Source: Bacillota bacterium (lineage in GTDB: Bacteria; Armatimonadota; Hebobacteria; Hebobacterales; Hebobacteraceae). From it: 6,743 bases of DNA. Positions 1-5,259 of the stretch are shown here, piece by piece (the stretch's first letter is position 1; every line of letters begins with the position of its first letter). The position numbers and the translations under genes are program-made. The stretch lies in contig JAUVSA010000118.1 in NCBI GenBank assembly GCA_030597345.1, positions 1 through 6,743 of the forward strand, written 5' to 3'. Under the pieces are notes generated by a model. It saw nothing but the letters and a program-made list of their open reading frames with translations. It was not told the origin of the DNA and made no database searches.

Positions 1-143
1 TCCTCGCCATAGTACCGGTCCCAGACGCCGACGAACTGGGCGGGGTCTTGCTTTGGCCCTCCGCATCCGGCGGGAAGGGGTAGCAGGGCCGCGAGAAGGA
101 CGGCAAGTACTATGCGGCTGCAGAGAGTGAGTTCGGCTTTCAC
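1..143 (-). CDS. N-terminus of a lipoprotein (partial, runs off left edge)
   Basis: Reading the minus strand from a GTG at 143 gives 47 open codons to the window edge. The product begins MKAELTLCSR, followed by a hydrophobic stretch (residues 11-23, IVLAVLLAALLPL) and then LPAGC with Cys27. This is the n-region, h-region and lipobox layout of a signal-peptidase II substrate, so Cys27 should be lipidated and the protein anchored in a membrane. After the Cys come GGPKQDPAQFVGVWDRYYGE, whose 'F-VGVWDRYYGE' looks like the start of a small lipocalin-like or stress-type domain, but too little is present to name it. The start is supported by GAGGT at 151-155 (minus strand), 7 nt upstream. It lies in the same orientation as the enolase-family gene but 324 nt downstream of it, so co-transcription is uncertain. 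Confident as a lipoprotein start; function unknown. Confidence 0.75.
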   Translation of the reverse strand, partial: MKAELTLCSRIVLAVLLAALLPLPAGCGGPKQDPAQFVGVWDRYYGE

Positions 144-252
144 GTCAGTGACCTCGCGCGGGGATTGACTGCTCCTCTCCCGAGGATGCGCGGCCGGCAA
201 ACACCCAGAGCTAAGTTCTTCGCTGTGAGGATGCGATTCCCTGCGGGGAGGA

Positions 253-318
253 CGGGTACCCCAGGCTTTATCCTGCGATGGGTGGCAAGGGCGGACAGGC
301 TGAAGCCTGCGGTACCCG
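253..318. repeat. Long imperfect inverted repeat (REP-like palindrome)
   Basis: The arms at 253-267 (CGGGTACCCCAGGCT) and 304-318 (AGCCTGCGGTACCCG) are inverted copies matching at 14 of 15 positions, with 36 nt between them. Inside the right arm, CAGGCT-GA-AGCCTG (296-309) forms a second smaller palindrome. It lies in the 324-nt gap (144-467) between the lipoprotein start and the enolase-family gene, where no gene is credible. The layout resembles a dispersed palindromic element; it could also act as a bidirectional terminator, although neither side has a clear T-tract. Confidence 0.6.
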
Positions 319-346
319 GTCTCTTGTGCACGATGCAGCGCACAGG

Positions 347-418
347 CGTGCTCAACAACTGGGGCCCAGCAACTGGCGCCCAGCAACCGGCGCCCAGCAA
401 CTGGCGCCCAACAACTGG
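347..418. repeat. 14-bp tandem repeat, about five copies
   Basis: Units of the form GGCGCCCAGCAACT occur head to tail: a degenerate copy at 347-360, then 361-374, 375-388, 389-402 and 403-416, ending in GG. The four right-hand copies differ from each other by only one or two bases. Each unit contains CCAG-CAA-CTGG, a 4-bp inverted repeat, so the array could fold as a chain of small hairpins. Short open frames cross the array but look like repeat translation, not a gene. Confidence 0.85.
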
Positions 419-428
419 TCTCCGACCT

Positions 429-458
429 CCCGGTGTCCCACAGCCCGGTGTCCCACAC
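429..458. repeat. Two direct copies of a 15-bp unit
   Basis: CCCGGTGTCCCACA occurs at 429-442 and again at 444-457, each followed by one variable base, a 15-bp period. It sits between the 14-bp minisatellite and the stop codon of the enolase-family gene (468-470), in the 3' flank of that gene. Confidence 0.8.
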
Positions 459-467
459 TGGGCCTGA

Positions 468-1622
468 TTACGTCCCGGGGTAGGCGTGCCTGATGGCTAC
501 CTCCTCATTGAGCTCGACGCCCAGACCGGGGCCGGTCGGGGGTATCATGTACCCGTTCTCCCAGCGGGGATGCTCGTTCACGATCTCGGCGTAGAAGCCG
601 TCCCATGTGTCTATGCCTTCCTGGATCAGGAGGTTGGGGCTGCACGTGTCGAGCTGTAGGGCCGCCGCCCAGGCTATCGGGCCGCACCACAAGTGAGGCG
701 CTATCTCGGCGTAGTGCGCCTCGGCCATTCCGGCGATCTTCTTGGCCTCGAGGATCCCGCCGACGCGCCCGAGGTCCATCTGGAGGATCGAGGCTGCTTG
801 TTTGCCGAGCAGTTCGGCGAACTCATACTTAGTGGACAGCCTCTCTCCGGTGGCGATGGGAATGCTGGTGGAGCGGGCGACTCTCGCCATCTCGTCCACG
901 TTCTCGGGGGGAACGGGTTCCTCGAACCAGAGGGGGTCATACTTCTCCAACCTCTTCGCCAGCCTGATGGCGCTGGAAGTCGTCATCTGGCCGTGGGTCC
1001 CGATGAGTATGTCGCACTTGTTCCCGACGGCATTCCTTACACTTTCGGTGACAGCTTCCGCGTTATCCAGGGTTTCGAGGGAGAGCTGCCTGGGGGTGAT
1101 ACCTCCTTGCGCAATGGGGTCATACTTCACCGCGGTGAAGCCCTGCTCAACATAGTAAGTCGCGCTTTCCGCTGCCATCTTAGGATCGGCGTGCACGTTC
1201 GCGTCAGGGGGCTGCTCGGGCGTGGGATACAGGTAGGTGTACGACCTGATCTTCTCCCAGAGCTGTCCGCCGAGGAGGTTGTAGATCGGCTGGTTCAGCG
1301 CCTTGCCGACGATGTCCCAGCACGCCATCTCGAAGGCAGTGATGATTCCCAGCTTGGTCAAGTCCGGGTGCTGCCCAAACTCGCTGGCGTAGAGCGTCTG
1401 CCACAGCTTCTCGATCTTGAATGGGTCAGACCCGACGACAAACCGTTCGCCCATGTCCTTCATCAACTGGACGACACTGGGCGGGCGGAATGGCACCCAG
1501 TGCGCCTCGCCGAAGCCCACTATGCCCTCGTCGGTGGTGAGCTTCAGGAAGACCCAGTGCATGCCTCCCTTGTGGGGCGGCGGGACTGCTACGGCGTATG
1601 TCGTGAGGCCAATGATTTTCAT
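468..1622 (-). CDS. Mandelate racemase/muconate lactonizing enzyme family protein (sugar-acid dehydratase-like, enolase superfamily)
   Basis: A 384-residue protein with the two-domain enolase-superfamily layout: an N-terminal capping domain (about 1-125) and a barrel domain after it. Visible landmarks are AVKYDP (Lys166, Asp168) at the usual second-strand base position, GTHGQ (208-212), WFEEP (Glu234), ATGER (Glu260), IAPH (His310) and IQE (Glu335). From memory of D-galactonate dehydratase (DgoD), Glu234 and Glu260 would be metal ligands, His310 the general acid/base and Glu335 the supporting carboxylate. Members abstract a proton alpha to a carboxylate using Mg2+, usually dehydrating aldonic acids in the cytoplasm. 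The position expected to be the first metal-binding Asp is Gly208. The length is normal for the family. The ATG start is supported by AAAGGA at 1631-1636, 8 nt upstream. The gene stands alone, 242 nt after the regulator gene, with an operator-like repeat in its upstream region. The substrate cannot be read from the sequence. Confidence 0.9.
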   Translation of the reverse strand: MKIIGLTTYAVAVPPPHKGGMHWVFLKLTTDEGIVGFGEAHWVPFRPPSVVQLMKDMGERFVVGSDPFKIEKLWQTLYASEFGQHPDLTKLGIITAFEMACWDIVGKALNQPIYNLLGGQLWEKIRSYTYLYPTPEQPPDANVHADPKMAAESATYYVEQGFTAVKYDPIAQGGITPRQLSLETLDNAEAVTESVRNAVGNKCDILIGTHGQMTTSSAIRLAKRLEKYDPLWFEEPVPPENVDEMARVARSTSIPIATGERLSTKYEFAELLGKQAASILQMDLGRVGGILEAKKIAGMAEAHYAEIAPHLWCGPIAWAAALQLDTCSPNLLIQEGIDTWDGFYAEIVNEHPRWENGYMIPPTGPGLGVELNEEVAIRHAYPGT

Positions 1623-1691
1623 GGACTCGGTCCTTTCCTACGGCAGTGATCGACAGCGAAGACCTGGTGCTGTTCGTCGGAACCGCGCTGG

Positions 1692-1751
1692 CGACCTGCA
1701 CCTGAGCAATGCAGGTCGAGTTGCCAACCTGCATCTGGGGACTGCAGGTTG
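1692..1751. promoter_or_regulatory. Twin exact inverted repeats, operator-like array
   Basis: Two perfect inverted repeats stand side by side: CGACCTGCA (1692-1700) with TGCAGGTCG (1710-1718), and CAACCTGCA (1725-1733) with TGCAGGTTG (1743-1751). Both have 9-bp arms and a 9-nt spacer, and the two elements are offset by 33 bp, close to three helical turns. The shared half-site is ACCTGCA, present four times with centres 16, 17 and 16 bp apart in alternating orientation. The array lies 70-129 nt upstream of the enolase-family start codon and just downstream of the regulator gene. This fits a cooperative repressor or activator site controlling the enzyme gene. I could not identify a convincing -35/-10 pair beside it, and the cognate regulator is unknown. 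Confidence 0.65.
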
Positions 1752-1864
1752 AAGGGTTGCGTGCCCCGTCCACATGAGCACAAGGGCGCGCCGCGGCCGC
1801 CCACCGGCCCAGCCAAGTCAGCGGATGCAATACGCCTTCCACCCCCGCGCAATCGATGGCGGCG

Positions 1865-3169
1865 CTACCTGAGGGCAACCCACAGCACCTTGGCTTCTTC
1901 GTTTCCCGGGTTGCTCCACCGGCTCGGCGTGTCGGTATCGAGGTAGATGCTGTCGCCCTCGCGGAGGGACCGCACCTTATCGGCGACCTCCACTTCGAGG
2001 TTGCCGGCGAGCACCAGGCCAAACTCAACTCCCTTGCGGGAAGAGAAGTGCTTGTTGAGCTTCGCGCCCGGTGGCATCGTGACCACCGTTGGGTCGAGCT
2101 TATCGACCATGTCTGTCTCCAGCAGGCGGTCGATGTAGATGGTCTTTTGCCTGCTGCCGGCGATGCGGGTGCGGGCGCGATCTTTCCGCCTGAGGATTCT
2201 GGCGGAGTCCTGAGGCGGCTTGGCCTTGCCGAATACCGGCGCCAGGTCCAGTTGCAGTTCGCGCGCCACGCGGAAGAGGTTGCCGAGCGATAGCGCGATG
2301 AGGCCGTTCTCCGCCTGGGAGATGGTGCTCGCAGTGACCCCGAGCAGCTCGCCCAGTTCCGCCTGAGAGATGCCTCGCTTCAGTCTGGCGGAGCGGATGA
2401 GCTTTCCCAACTGCACGAGTTCTCGTTTGCTGTCGACGACCAGCCGGATTCGATCGCCTGAGATCTCATAGGGCTGGGGCACCTCCGCTTCAGAGGTGAG
2501 CGCGCGGCCCTCGGCTTTGACCACCTGGAGGGTATGACCTCTGTCGGACCGGCGCAGATCGATGGCAACCTGAGCCAGGTGCTGGGCGCTGGGGCAGAAG
2601 GAGGAGGAGCGCTGCACATCGGGTTCGCAGATCCAGTACACAGTGCTCCTCAGATCACGCAATTTGGAGCAAGCGTAGGAGAAGAAGAGGTGCTCGTGAG
2701 TGGTGCCGCCCCACAGCTCCTGCATTCCATTCAGGCTATCGAATACGTAGACAGCTCCCACGCCCTGCCTCTCCGTGATTTCATTCATGGCGGCAATGAA
2801 GCTGTCCGGAGTGGTTGGCTCGGCTATGCGTTCGACGCGCATCAGGTCGTCGCGCCCGGCGCTGTCGTAGAAGCGCGCGAAGATGGGATCGCGCAGGCCC
2901 TTGCCATCTGTGAAGCAGTCCACCAAGACGAAGTTCGGGCTGTTCAACAGGTCGCCGAGCTTTTCCTTCATGGTGACCGGGGAGTGGTTGAAGGAAACAT
3001 AGGCGGCCTGGGTGCTCTTCTCGAGGGATGCCTCCAGGAAGGAGCGGACGAAGAACTCGATGTGAGTTCCGGCCTGAGCGCACCACAGCACATTCTCCCC
3101 CGGCCGAAGCCTGCCGAGGAGCTCGTCCAGCCACTGAATTCCCGTGCTGAGCAGCCGCCCAGGTCGCAC
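1865..3169 (-). CDS. Regulator with degenerate KaiC-like domain, XRE helix-turn-helix and cupin
   Basis: 434 residues with three regions. Residues 1-245 resemble a KaiC/RadA-type RecA fold: LSTGIQWLDELLG (7-19) matches the family's opening motif, and VGAVYVFDSLNG (137-148) resembles a Walker B strand with Asp144. The loop where GxxxxGK[T/S] belongs reads CAQAGTHIE (30-38), with no Lys-Thr/Ser, so ATP binding in the usual way is unlikely. Residues 253-310 form an XRE helix-turn-helix (SQAELGELLGVTASTISQAE). Residues 358-432 form a cupin barrel (PPGAKLNKHFSSRKGVEFGLVLAG, then LREGDSIYL), as in XRE-cupin metabolic repressors. It is probably a cytoplasmic DNA-binding sensor. The N-terminal domain could instead be a MEDS-type (DcmR) sensory domain, which is also P-loop-like without a P-loop. 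The GTG start is forced to the left by an in-frame TGA directly upstream; only a weak G-rich ribosome site is seen. It may control the downstream enolase-family gene, but this is inference. Confidence 0.85.
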   Translation of the reverse strand: MRPGRLLSTGIQWLDELLGRLRPGENVLWCAQAGTHIEFFVRSFLEASLEKSTQAAYVSFNHSPVTMKEKLGDLLNSPNFVLVDCFTDGKGLRDPIFARFYDSAGRDDLMRVERIAEPTTPDSFIAAMNEITERQGVGAVYVFDSLNGMQELWGGTTHEHLFFSYACSKLRDLRSTVYWICEPDVQRSSSFCPSAQHLAQVAIDLRRSDRGHTLQVVKAEGRALTSEAEVPQPYEISGDRIRLVVDSKRELVQLGKLIRSARLKRGISQAELGELLGVTASTISQAENGLIALSLGNLFRVARELQLDLAPVFGKAKPPQDSARILRRKDRARTRIAGSRQKTIYIDRLLETDMVDKLDPTVVTMPPGAKLNKHFSSRKGVEFGLVLAGNLEVEVADKVRSLREGDSIYLDTDTPSRWSNPGNEEAKVLWVALR

Positions 3170-3209
3170 TCACCCCACCCCCGTCGGACTAAGAGTCACT
3201 TACACGCAT

Positions 3210-3215
3210 AGTATA
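3210..3215 (-). promoter_or_regulatory. Candidate -10 box for the regulator gene
   Basis: On the minus strand TATACT lies 40 nt upstream of the GTG at 3169, in a locally AT-rich patch. It matches TATAAT at five of six positions, but no good -35 hexamer is found 16-18 nt upstream, so the site is only a candidate. Confidence 0.25.
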
Positions 3216-3251
3216 AGAAGGAGAACACTGATCCGTGGGCGACCGGAAGAT

Positions 3252-3300
3252 CCTGTTTGGAGGGATCGCAATCAATTCGTCTGAGATTTCAACAAACAGG
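3252..3300. repeat. 8-bp inverted repeat upstream of the regulator gene
   Basis: CCTGTTTG (3252-3259) and CAAACAGG (3293-3300) are exact inverted copies with 33 nt between them. A nested GATCC (3249-3253) / GGATC (3263-3267) pair overlaps the left arm. The position, just upstream of the candidate -10 of the XRE-cupin gene, would suit an autoregulatory site, but 8-bp repeats at this spacing can arise by chance. Confidence 0.3.
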
Positions 3301-3330
3301 GCCTTCGGTCTGCCCGACAGCGCGCTCGTA

Positions 3331-3362
3331 AGCGCAGGGGCTGGCTGGGGTCCCTGCGTTTT
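3331..3362 (+). terminator. Terminator-like hairpin in the intergenic region
   Basis: CGCAGGG (3333-3339) pairs with CCCTGCG (3352-3358) across a 12-nt loop and is followed directly by TTTT (3359-3362). One G-U and one A-T pair could extend the stem. No plus-strand gene precedes it, so if real it would end an unseen leader or small transcript. The T-run is short. Confidence 0.3.
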
Positions 3363-3461
3363 GTGGAGCCAGTGGCAAGTGCGCAAATCCGGGCGCGGTG
3401 GCCGACGCTTGCCTCCCGTGACCATTGGCACATTTGTACCGGGCGGCGGACAGCGGAGGAC

Positions 3462-3557
3462 AGGGCAAGCTGAAGCCCCGGGCACGAGGAAGTCGAGGGC
3501 AGTGAAGATGAGAGATTGATTTCACTCAAGCTGTAGCCGGCAGTTACCGATAGTGAA
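3462..3557 (+). promoter_or_regulatory. Possible structured leader with mutually exclusive hairpins upstream of cheW
   Basis: TTCACT (3521-3526) can pair either with AGTGAA at 3501-3506 or with AGTGAA at 3552-3557, so only one of two stems can form, as in attenuators and riboswitches. The outer parts, AGGGCAA (3462-3468) and GTAGCCGGCAGTTACC (3533-3548), resemble the closing strands of the GEMM (c-di-GMP-I) aptamer in sequence and spacing. The conserved middle (GCAAAGC-type loop and a clear GAAA tetraloop stem) is not found. It ends 188 nt before the cheW start. Transcription through the region is not shown. Confidence 0.25.
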
Positions 3558-3696
3558 CTAAGAATGTTTGAGCCCCGCTTACTAGGGCCAGGGAGAGCTG
3601 GCGCGTGTCAGTCAGGCTGAAGTGGGAGGTCGGGTTTGACGGCCTCGTGGCTGGACAGGGGGTGGGGTTCGGCCGCGAGGCGGGGGCGAGCACGCG

Positions 3697-3714
3697 GGAG
3701 CGCTCCAGGGAGCG
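3697..3714 (+). repeat. Overlapping palindromes just upstream of the cheW ribosome site
   Basis: GGAGCGCTCC (3697-3706) is a perfect palindrome, and its right half CGCTCC (3701-3706) can instead pair with GGAGCG (3709-3714). The second hairpin ends 7 nt before the purine-rich ribosome-binding stretch GAGAGGGAGAGAG (3721-3733), so folding could affect translation start. The GC-rich setting makes chance formation possible. Confidence 0.35.
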
Positions 3715-3735
3715 GAGCGAGAGAGGGAGAGAGCA

Positions 3736-4425
3736 GTGACTGTAGCTCAGGAAGTCGCGGTGACGCAGGAAGCAGTGACGCAGGAAGAGGAGCAGCTCGT
3801 GGTGTTCGAGCTGGCCGGAGAGTCGTACGGGCTGGACATCGGGGCGGTGAACACCATCATCCGCATGCAGGCGATAACACACGTGCCGCGGGCGCCGGAG
3901 TTCGTGGAGGGCGTGATCAACCTGCGGGGCAACATCATCCCGGTGTTGGACCTGCGGAAGCGGTTCGGGCTGAAGGCCTATGAGGAGACGAAGGCTTCCC
4001 GCATTGTGGTGGTGGAGACTGCGGGTGGGGCGTTCGGTCTGATCGTGGATGCGGTGACGGAGACGCTGTCTCTGTCGCGGGAGGTGATCGAGCCGCCGTC
4101 GTCTATCGTGGCCACGGCCGATTCGCAGTATCTTCGCGGGGTTGCGAAGCTGGAGGAGCGGTTGATCATCCTGCTGGAGATCGAGCGAATTCTTAGAGGG
4201 GAAGAGACGGATGCTCTGACAGAAGCGGCGCCAGCCTTCTCGGAGATAGAGGAGCCGGTGGCGACGAGTGCTGCCAGCACGCCTGAGGGAGCTGCCGCGA
4301 CGGCTGCTGCGGGGCGACCTGAGGAAGGTGGCGCGAGCAATCCGTCCACGCGGACGCCGAAGCGGTCGCGGACAAACGGCAAGAGGGCAAAGGCAACGGC
4401 GAAGGTGGCCGTCGCGGCCCGATGA
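3736..4425 (+). CDS. cheW: CheW-like chemotaxis coupling protein with charged C-terminal tail
   Basis: 229 residues. Residues 19-156 are one CheW domain: EQLVVFELAGESYGLDI, then VPRAPEFVEGVINLRGNIIPVLDLRKRFG (51-78) with the conserved Arg-Gly turn (Arg64, Gly65) after N-L, then IVVVETAGGAFGLIVDAV and a final strand LIILLEIERIL. CheW is a soluble scaffold that joins chemoreceptor tips to the CheA kinase. Usual CheW proteins are about 150-170 residues; this one adds about 70: an acidic and Ala-rich linker (156-200) and a basic end (205-229, PKRSRTNGKRAKATAK). The GTG start has GAGGGAGAGAG close upstream. Two more in-frame GTGs at 3760 and 3775 lie in a repeat and could serve as alternative starts without touching the domain. 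A receptor gene lies downstream on the same strand, which supports the assignment. Confidence 0.9.
   Translation: MTVAQEVAVTQEAVTQEEEQLVVFELAGESYGLDIGAVNTIIRMQAITHVPRAPEFVEGVINLRGNIIPVLDLRKRFGLKAYEETKASRIVVVETAGGAFGLIVDAVTETLSLSREVIEPPSSIVATADSQYLRGVAKLEERLIILLEIERILRGEETDALTEAAPAFSEIEEPVATSAASTPEGAAATAAAGRPEEGGASNPSTRTPKRSRTNGKRAKATAKVAVAAR
3757..3786 (+). repeat. 15-bp tandem duplication at the cheW 5' end
   Basis: GCGGTGACGCAGGAA (3757-3771) is followed by GCAGTGACGCAGGAA (3772-3786), one base different, encoding AVTQE-AVTQE. The preceding codons (VTVAQEV) look like a more diverged copy. The unit is in frame, so it lengthens the N-terminal arm before the CheW domain. Confidence 0.8.
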
Positions 4426-4473
4426 TCCCGGCAAGAGCCGAGGTAGCTACGCAGGATGAAAGGATCTGAAGCA

Positions 4474-5118
4474 ATGAGAGTCTTCGTTTGGAAAGCAGTT
4501 TTCTTAGCTGGCCTGGGGATGGCGCTGGCGCAGTGCGCGTACGCGGCGCCCACAGGGCTGAATGTCATGACGACGGCCGATGTGTTGGGCCACAACGAGG
4601 TCGCGCTGGAGTATCAGAACGACGGCGTCCGGCTTTTCGGGGACGACTGCAACCACTGGGCCCTGCTGCAGGTGGGGCTGTTCGACCGGTTGGAGGTGGG
4701 GGCGGACCGCTGCTTCGACGGGGAGATGGGGACGTACGGGAACGCGAAGGTGCTGCTTCAGGAGGAAGAGGAGAGGCGGCCCGCGGTAGCCGTTGGGGTC
4801 CAGAACCTGGCAGAGGGGGAGTCGGCTCAGCCCTATGTCGCGCTGGCGAAGGATGCGGCGGGAGCGCGGCTGCACCTGGGAGTCATCCGGCTGGACGACG
4901 AGACAGAGATCATGGCGGGTGTGGAGTGGGGCCTGGCCGAGAGAGCTACTCTGATCCTCGACCACGTAACAGGCACGGGGAGTGTGAGTGGCGTGGGGCT
5001 TGGGGTGGAGGTGACTGACAAGGTCTCGCTGTGTGTGTCCCGCATCCTCGATCACTCCTCAGGTGGCGAGGACAGTTGGCAGGTGATCGTGAGTTTTGCC
5101 GGCGCGGCCGGCTTCTAG
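4474..5118 (+). CDS. Secreted beta-rich protein, probably outer-membrane barrel
   Basis: 214 residues from the ATG at 4474, chosen because AAAGGA (4459-4464) lies 9 nt upstream; an in-frame ATG at 4456 has only AGG touching it and would add six residues ahead of the signal peptide. The signal peptide is MRVFVWK, a hydrophobic core (8-19) and AYA followed by A25, a type I cleavage site; LAQC (18-21) is a poor lipobox. The mature part is a run of alternating amphipathic strands with turns (VALEYQND, LLQVGLFDRLEVGADR, AVAVGVQNL, ARLHLGVIRLDD, TEIMAGVEWGLAERATLILDHV, VGLGVEV) and ends in Phe (SFAGAAGF), the usual end of barrels inserted by the BAM complex. I do not recognise a named family; the 'D-LEVGAD... 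GL-ER' rhythm recalls YjbH- or porin-like barrels. It starts 48 nt after cheW on the same strand, so the two may share a transcript. Confidence 0.8.
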   Translation: MRVFVWKAVFLAGLGMALAQCAYAAPTGLNVMTTADVLGHNEVALEYQNDGVRLFGDDCNHWALLQVGLFDRLEVGADRCFDGEMGTYGNAKVLLQEEEERRPAVAVGVQNLAEGESAQPYVALAKDAAGARLHLGVIRLDDETEIMAGVEWGLAERATLILDHVTGTGSVSGVGLGVEVTDKVSLCVSRILDHSSGGEDSWQVIVSFAGAAGF

Positions 5119-5133
5119 GGCAGGATGCGGGTG

Positions 5134-5190
5134 GGGCAGAACCTCGCGTTCTGCCCGATTTGGCAAAGGGCAGGAGGCAAGCTCCTGCCC
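5134..5190. repeat. Pair of matched GGGCAG hairpins (REP/BIME-like)
   Basis: GGGCAGAAC-N5-GTTCTGCCC (5134-5156) and GGGCAGGAG-N5-CTCCTGCCC (5168-5190) are two exact inverted repeats, each with a 9-bp stem and 5-nt loop, 34 bp apart. The first four to six stem bases are shared. They fall in the 141-nt gap between the barrel gene and the chemoreceptor gene. No T-tract follows either, so a classic terminator is unlikely, but they could stabilise or attenuate the upstream transcript. Sequence and layout resemble dispersed palindromic repeats. Confidence 0.75.
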
Positions 5191-5225
5191 AACCCGGCAG
5201 CCCAACAACCCAACAGGAAGATCGA

Positions 5226-5240
5226 CTGGGCAGTGCCCAG
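5226..5240. promoter_or_regulatory. Perfect 15-bp palindrome before the chemoreceptor gene
   Basis: CTGGGCA-G-TGCCCAG is symmetric around a single central base and ends 19 nt before the ATG at 5260. It repeats the GGGCA core of the two hairpins upstream. It may be an operator or a third member of the palindrome cluster; as RNA its 1-nt centre would fold poorly, favouring a DNA site or chance. Confidence 0.4.
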
Positions 5241-5259
5241 GAAAGGCTGAAGAGCGAAA

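Larger units (their letters stand above)
3170..3735. other. Divergent intergenic region, 566 nt, no credible gene
   Basis: This separates the minus-strand regulator from the plus-strand cheW. Open frames here (for example plus 3235-3519) have no recognisable domain, no ribosome site and a composition like translated repeats. What it does hold are several hairpins and inverted repeats, listed separately, and AT-richer patches near 3200-3300 and 3505-3570, where promoters for the two divergent units would be expected. Confidence 0.6.

Noticed and set aside
347..458. CRISPR array
   Set aside because: The repeats are head-to-tail 14- and 15-bp units with no unique spacers.
693..1649. A 318-codon open frame on the plus strand opposite the enolase-family gene
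   Set aside because: It is antisense to a gene with clear family motifs, has no recognisable domain, and such frames are common opposite GC-rich coding DNA.
1785..1800. Adjacent AscI, SacII and NotI sites that look like a cloning polylinker
   Set aside because: In GC-rich DNA these overlapping GC-only sites arise by chance; no vector sequence flanks them.
2534..3211. A 225-codon plus-strand open frame opposite the KaiC-like/XRE/cupin gene
   Set aside because: It lies entirely antisense to recognisable domains and has no motif of its own.
3425..3440. TTGGCACATTTGTACC as a sigma-54 promoter
   Set aside because: The -24 GG is present but the -12 GC is not at the required 10-nt spacing.
3235..3519. 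A 94-codon open frame in the divergent intergenic region
   Set aside because: No ribosome site, no domain, and it crosses several hairpin-forming repeats; composition looks non-coding.
3741..3750. TGTAGCTCAG, resembling the D-arm region of a tRNA
   Set aside because: No acceptor stem or TTCGA-type T-loop at the right distance, and it lies within the cheW coding start.
4456..4473. Upstream ATG giving the barrel protein six extra residues (MKGSEA)
   Set aside because: AGG touches this ATG with no spacing, whereas the ATG at 4474 has AAAGGA at 9 nt and gives a compact normal signal peptide.
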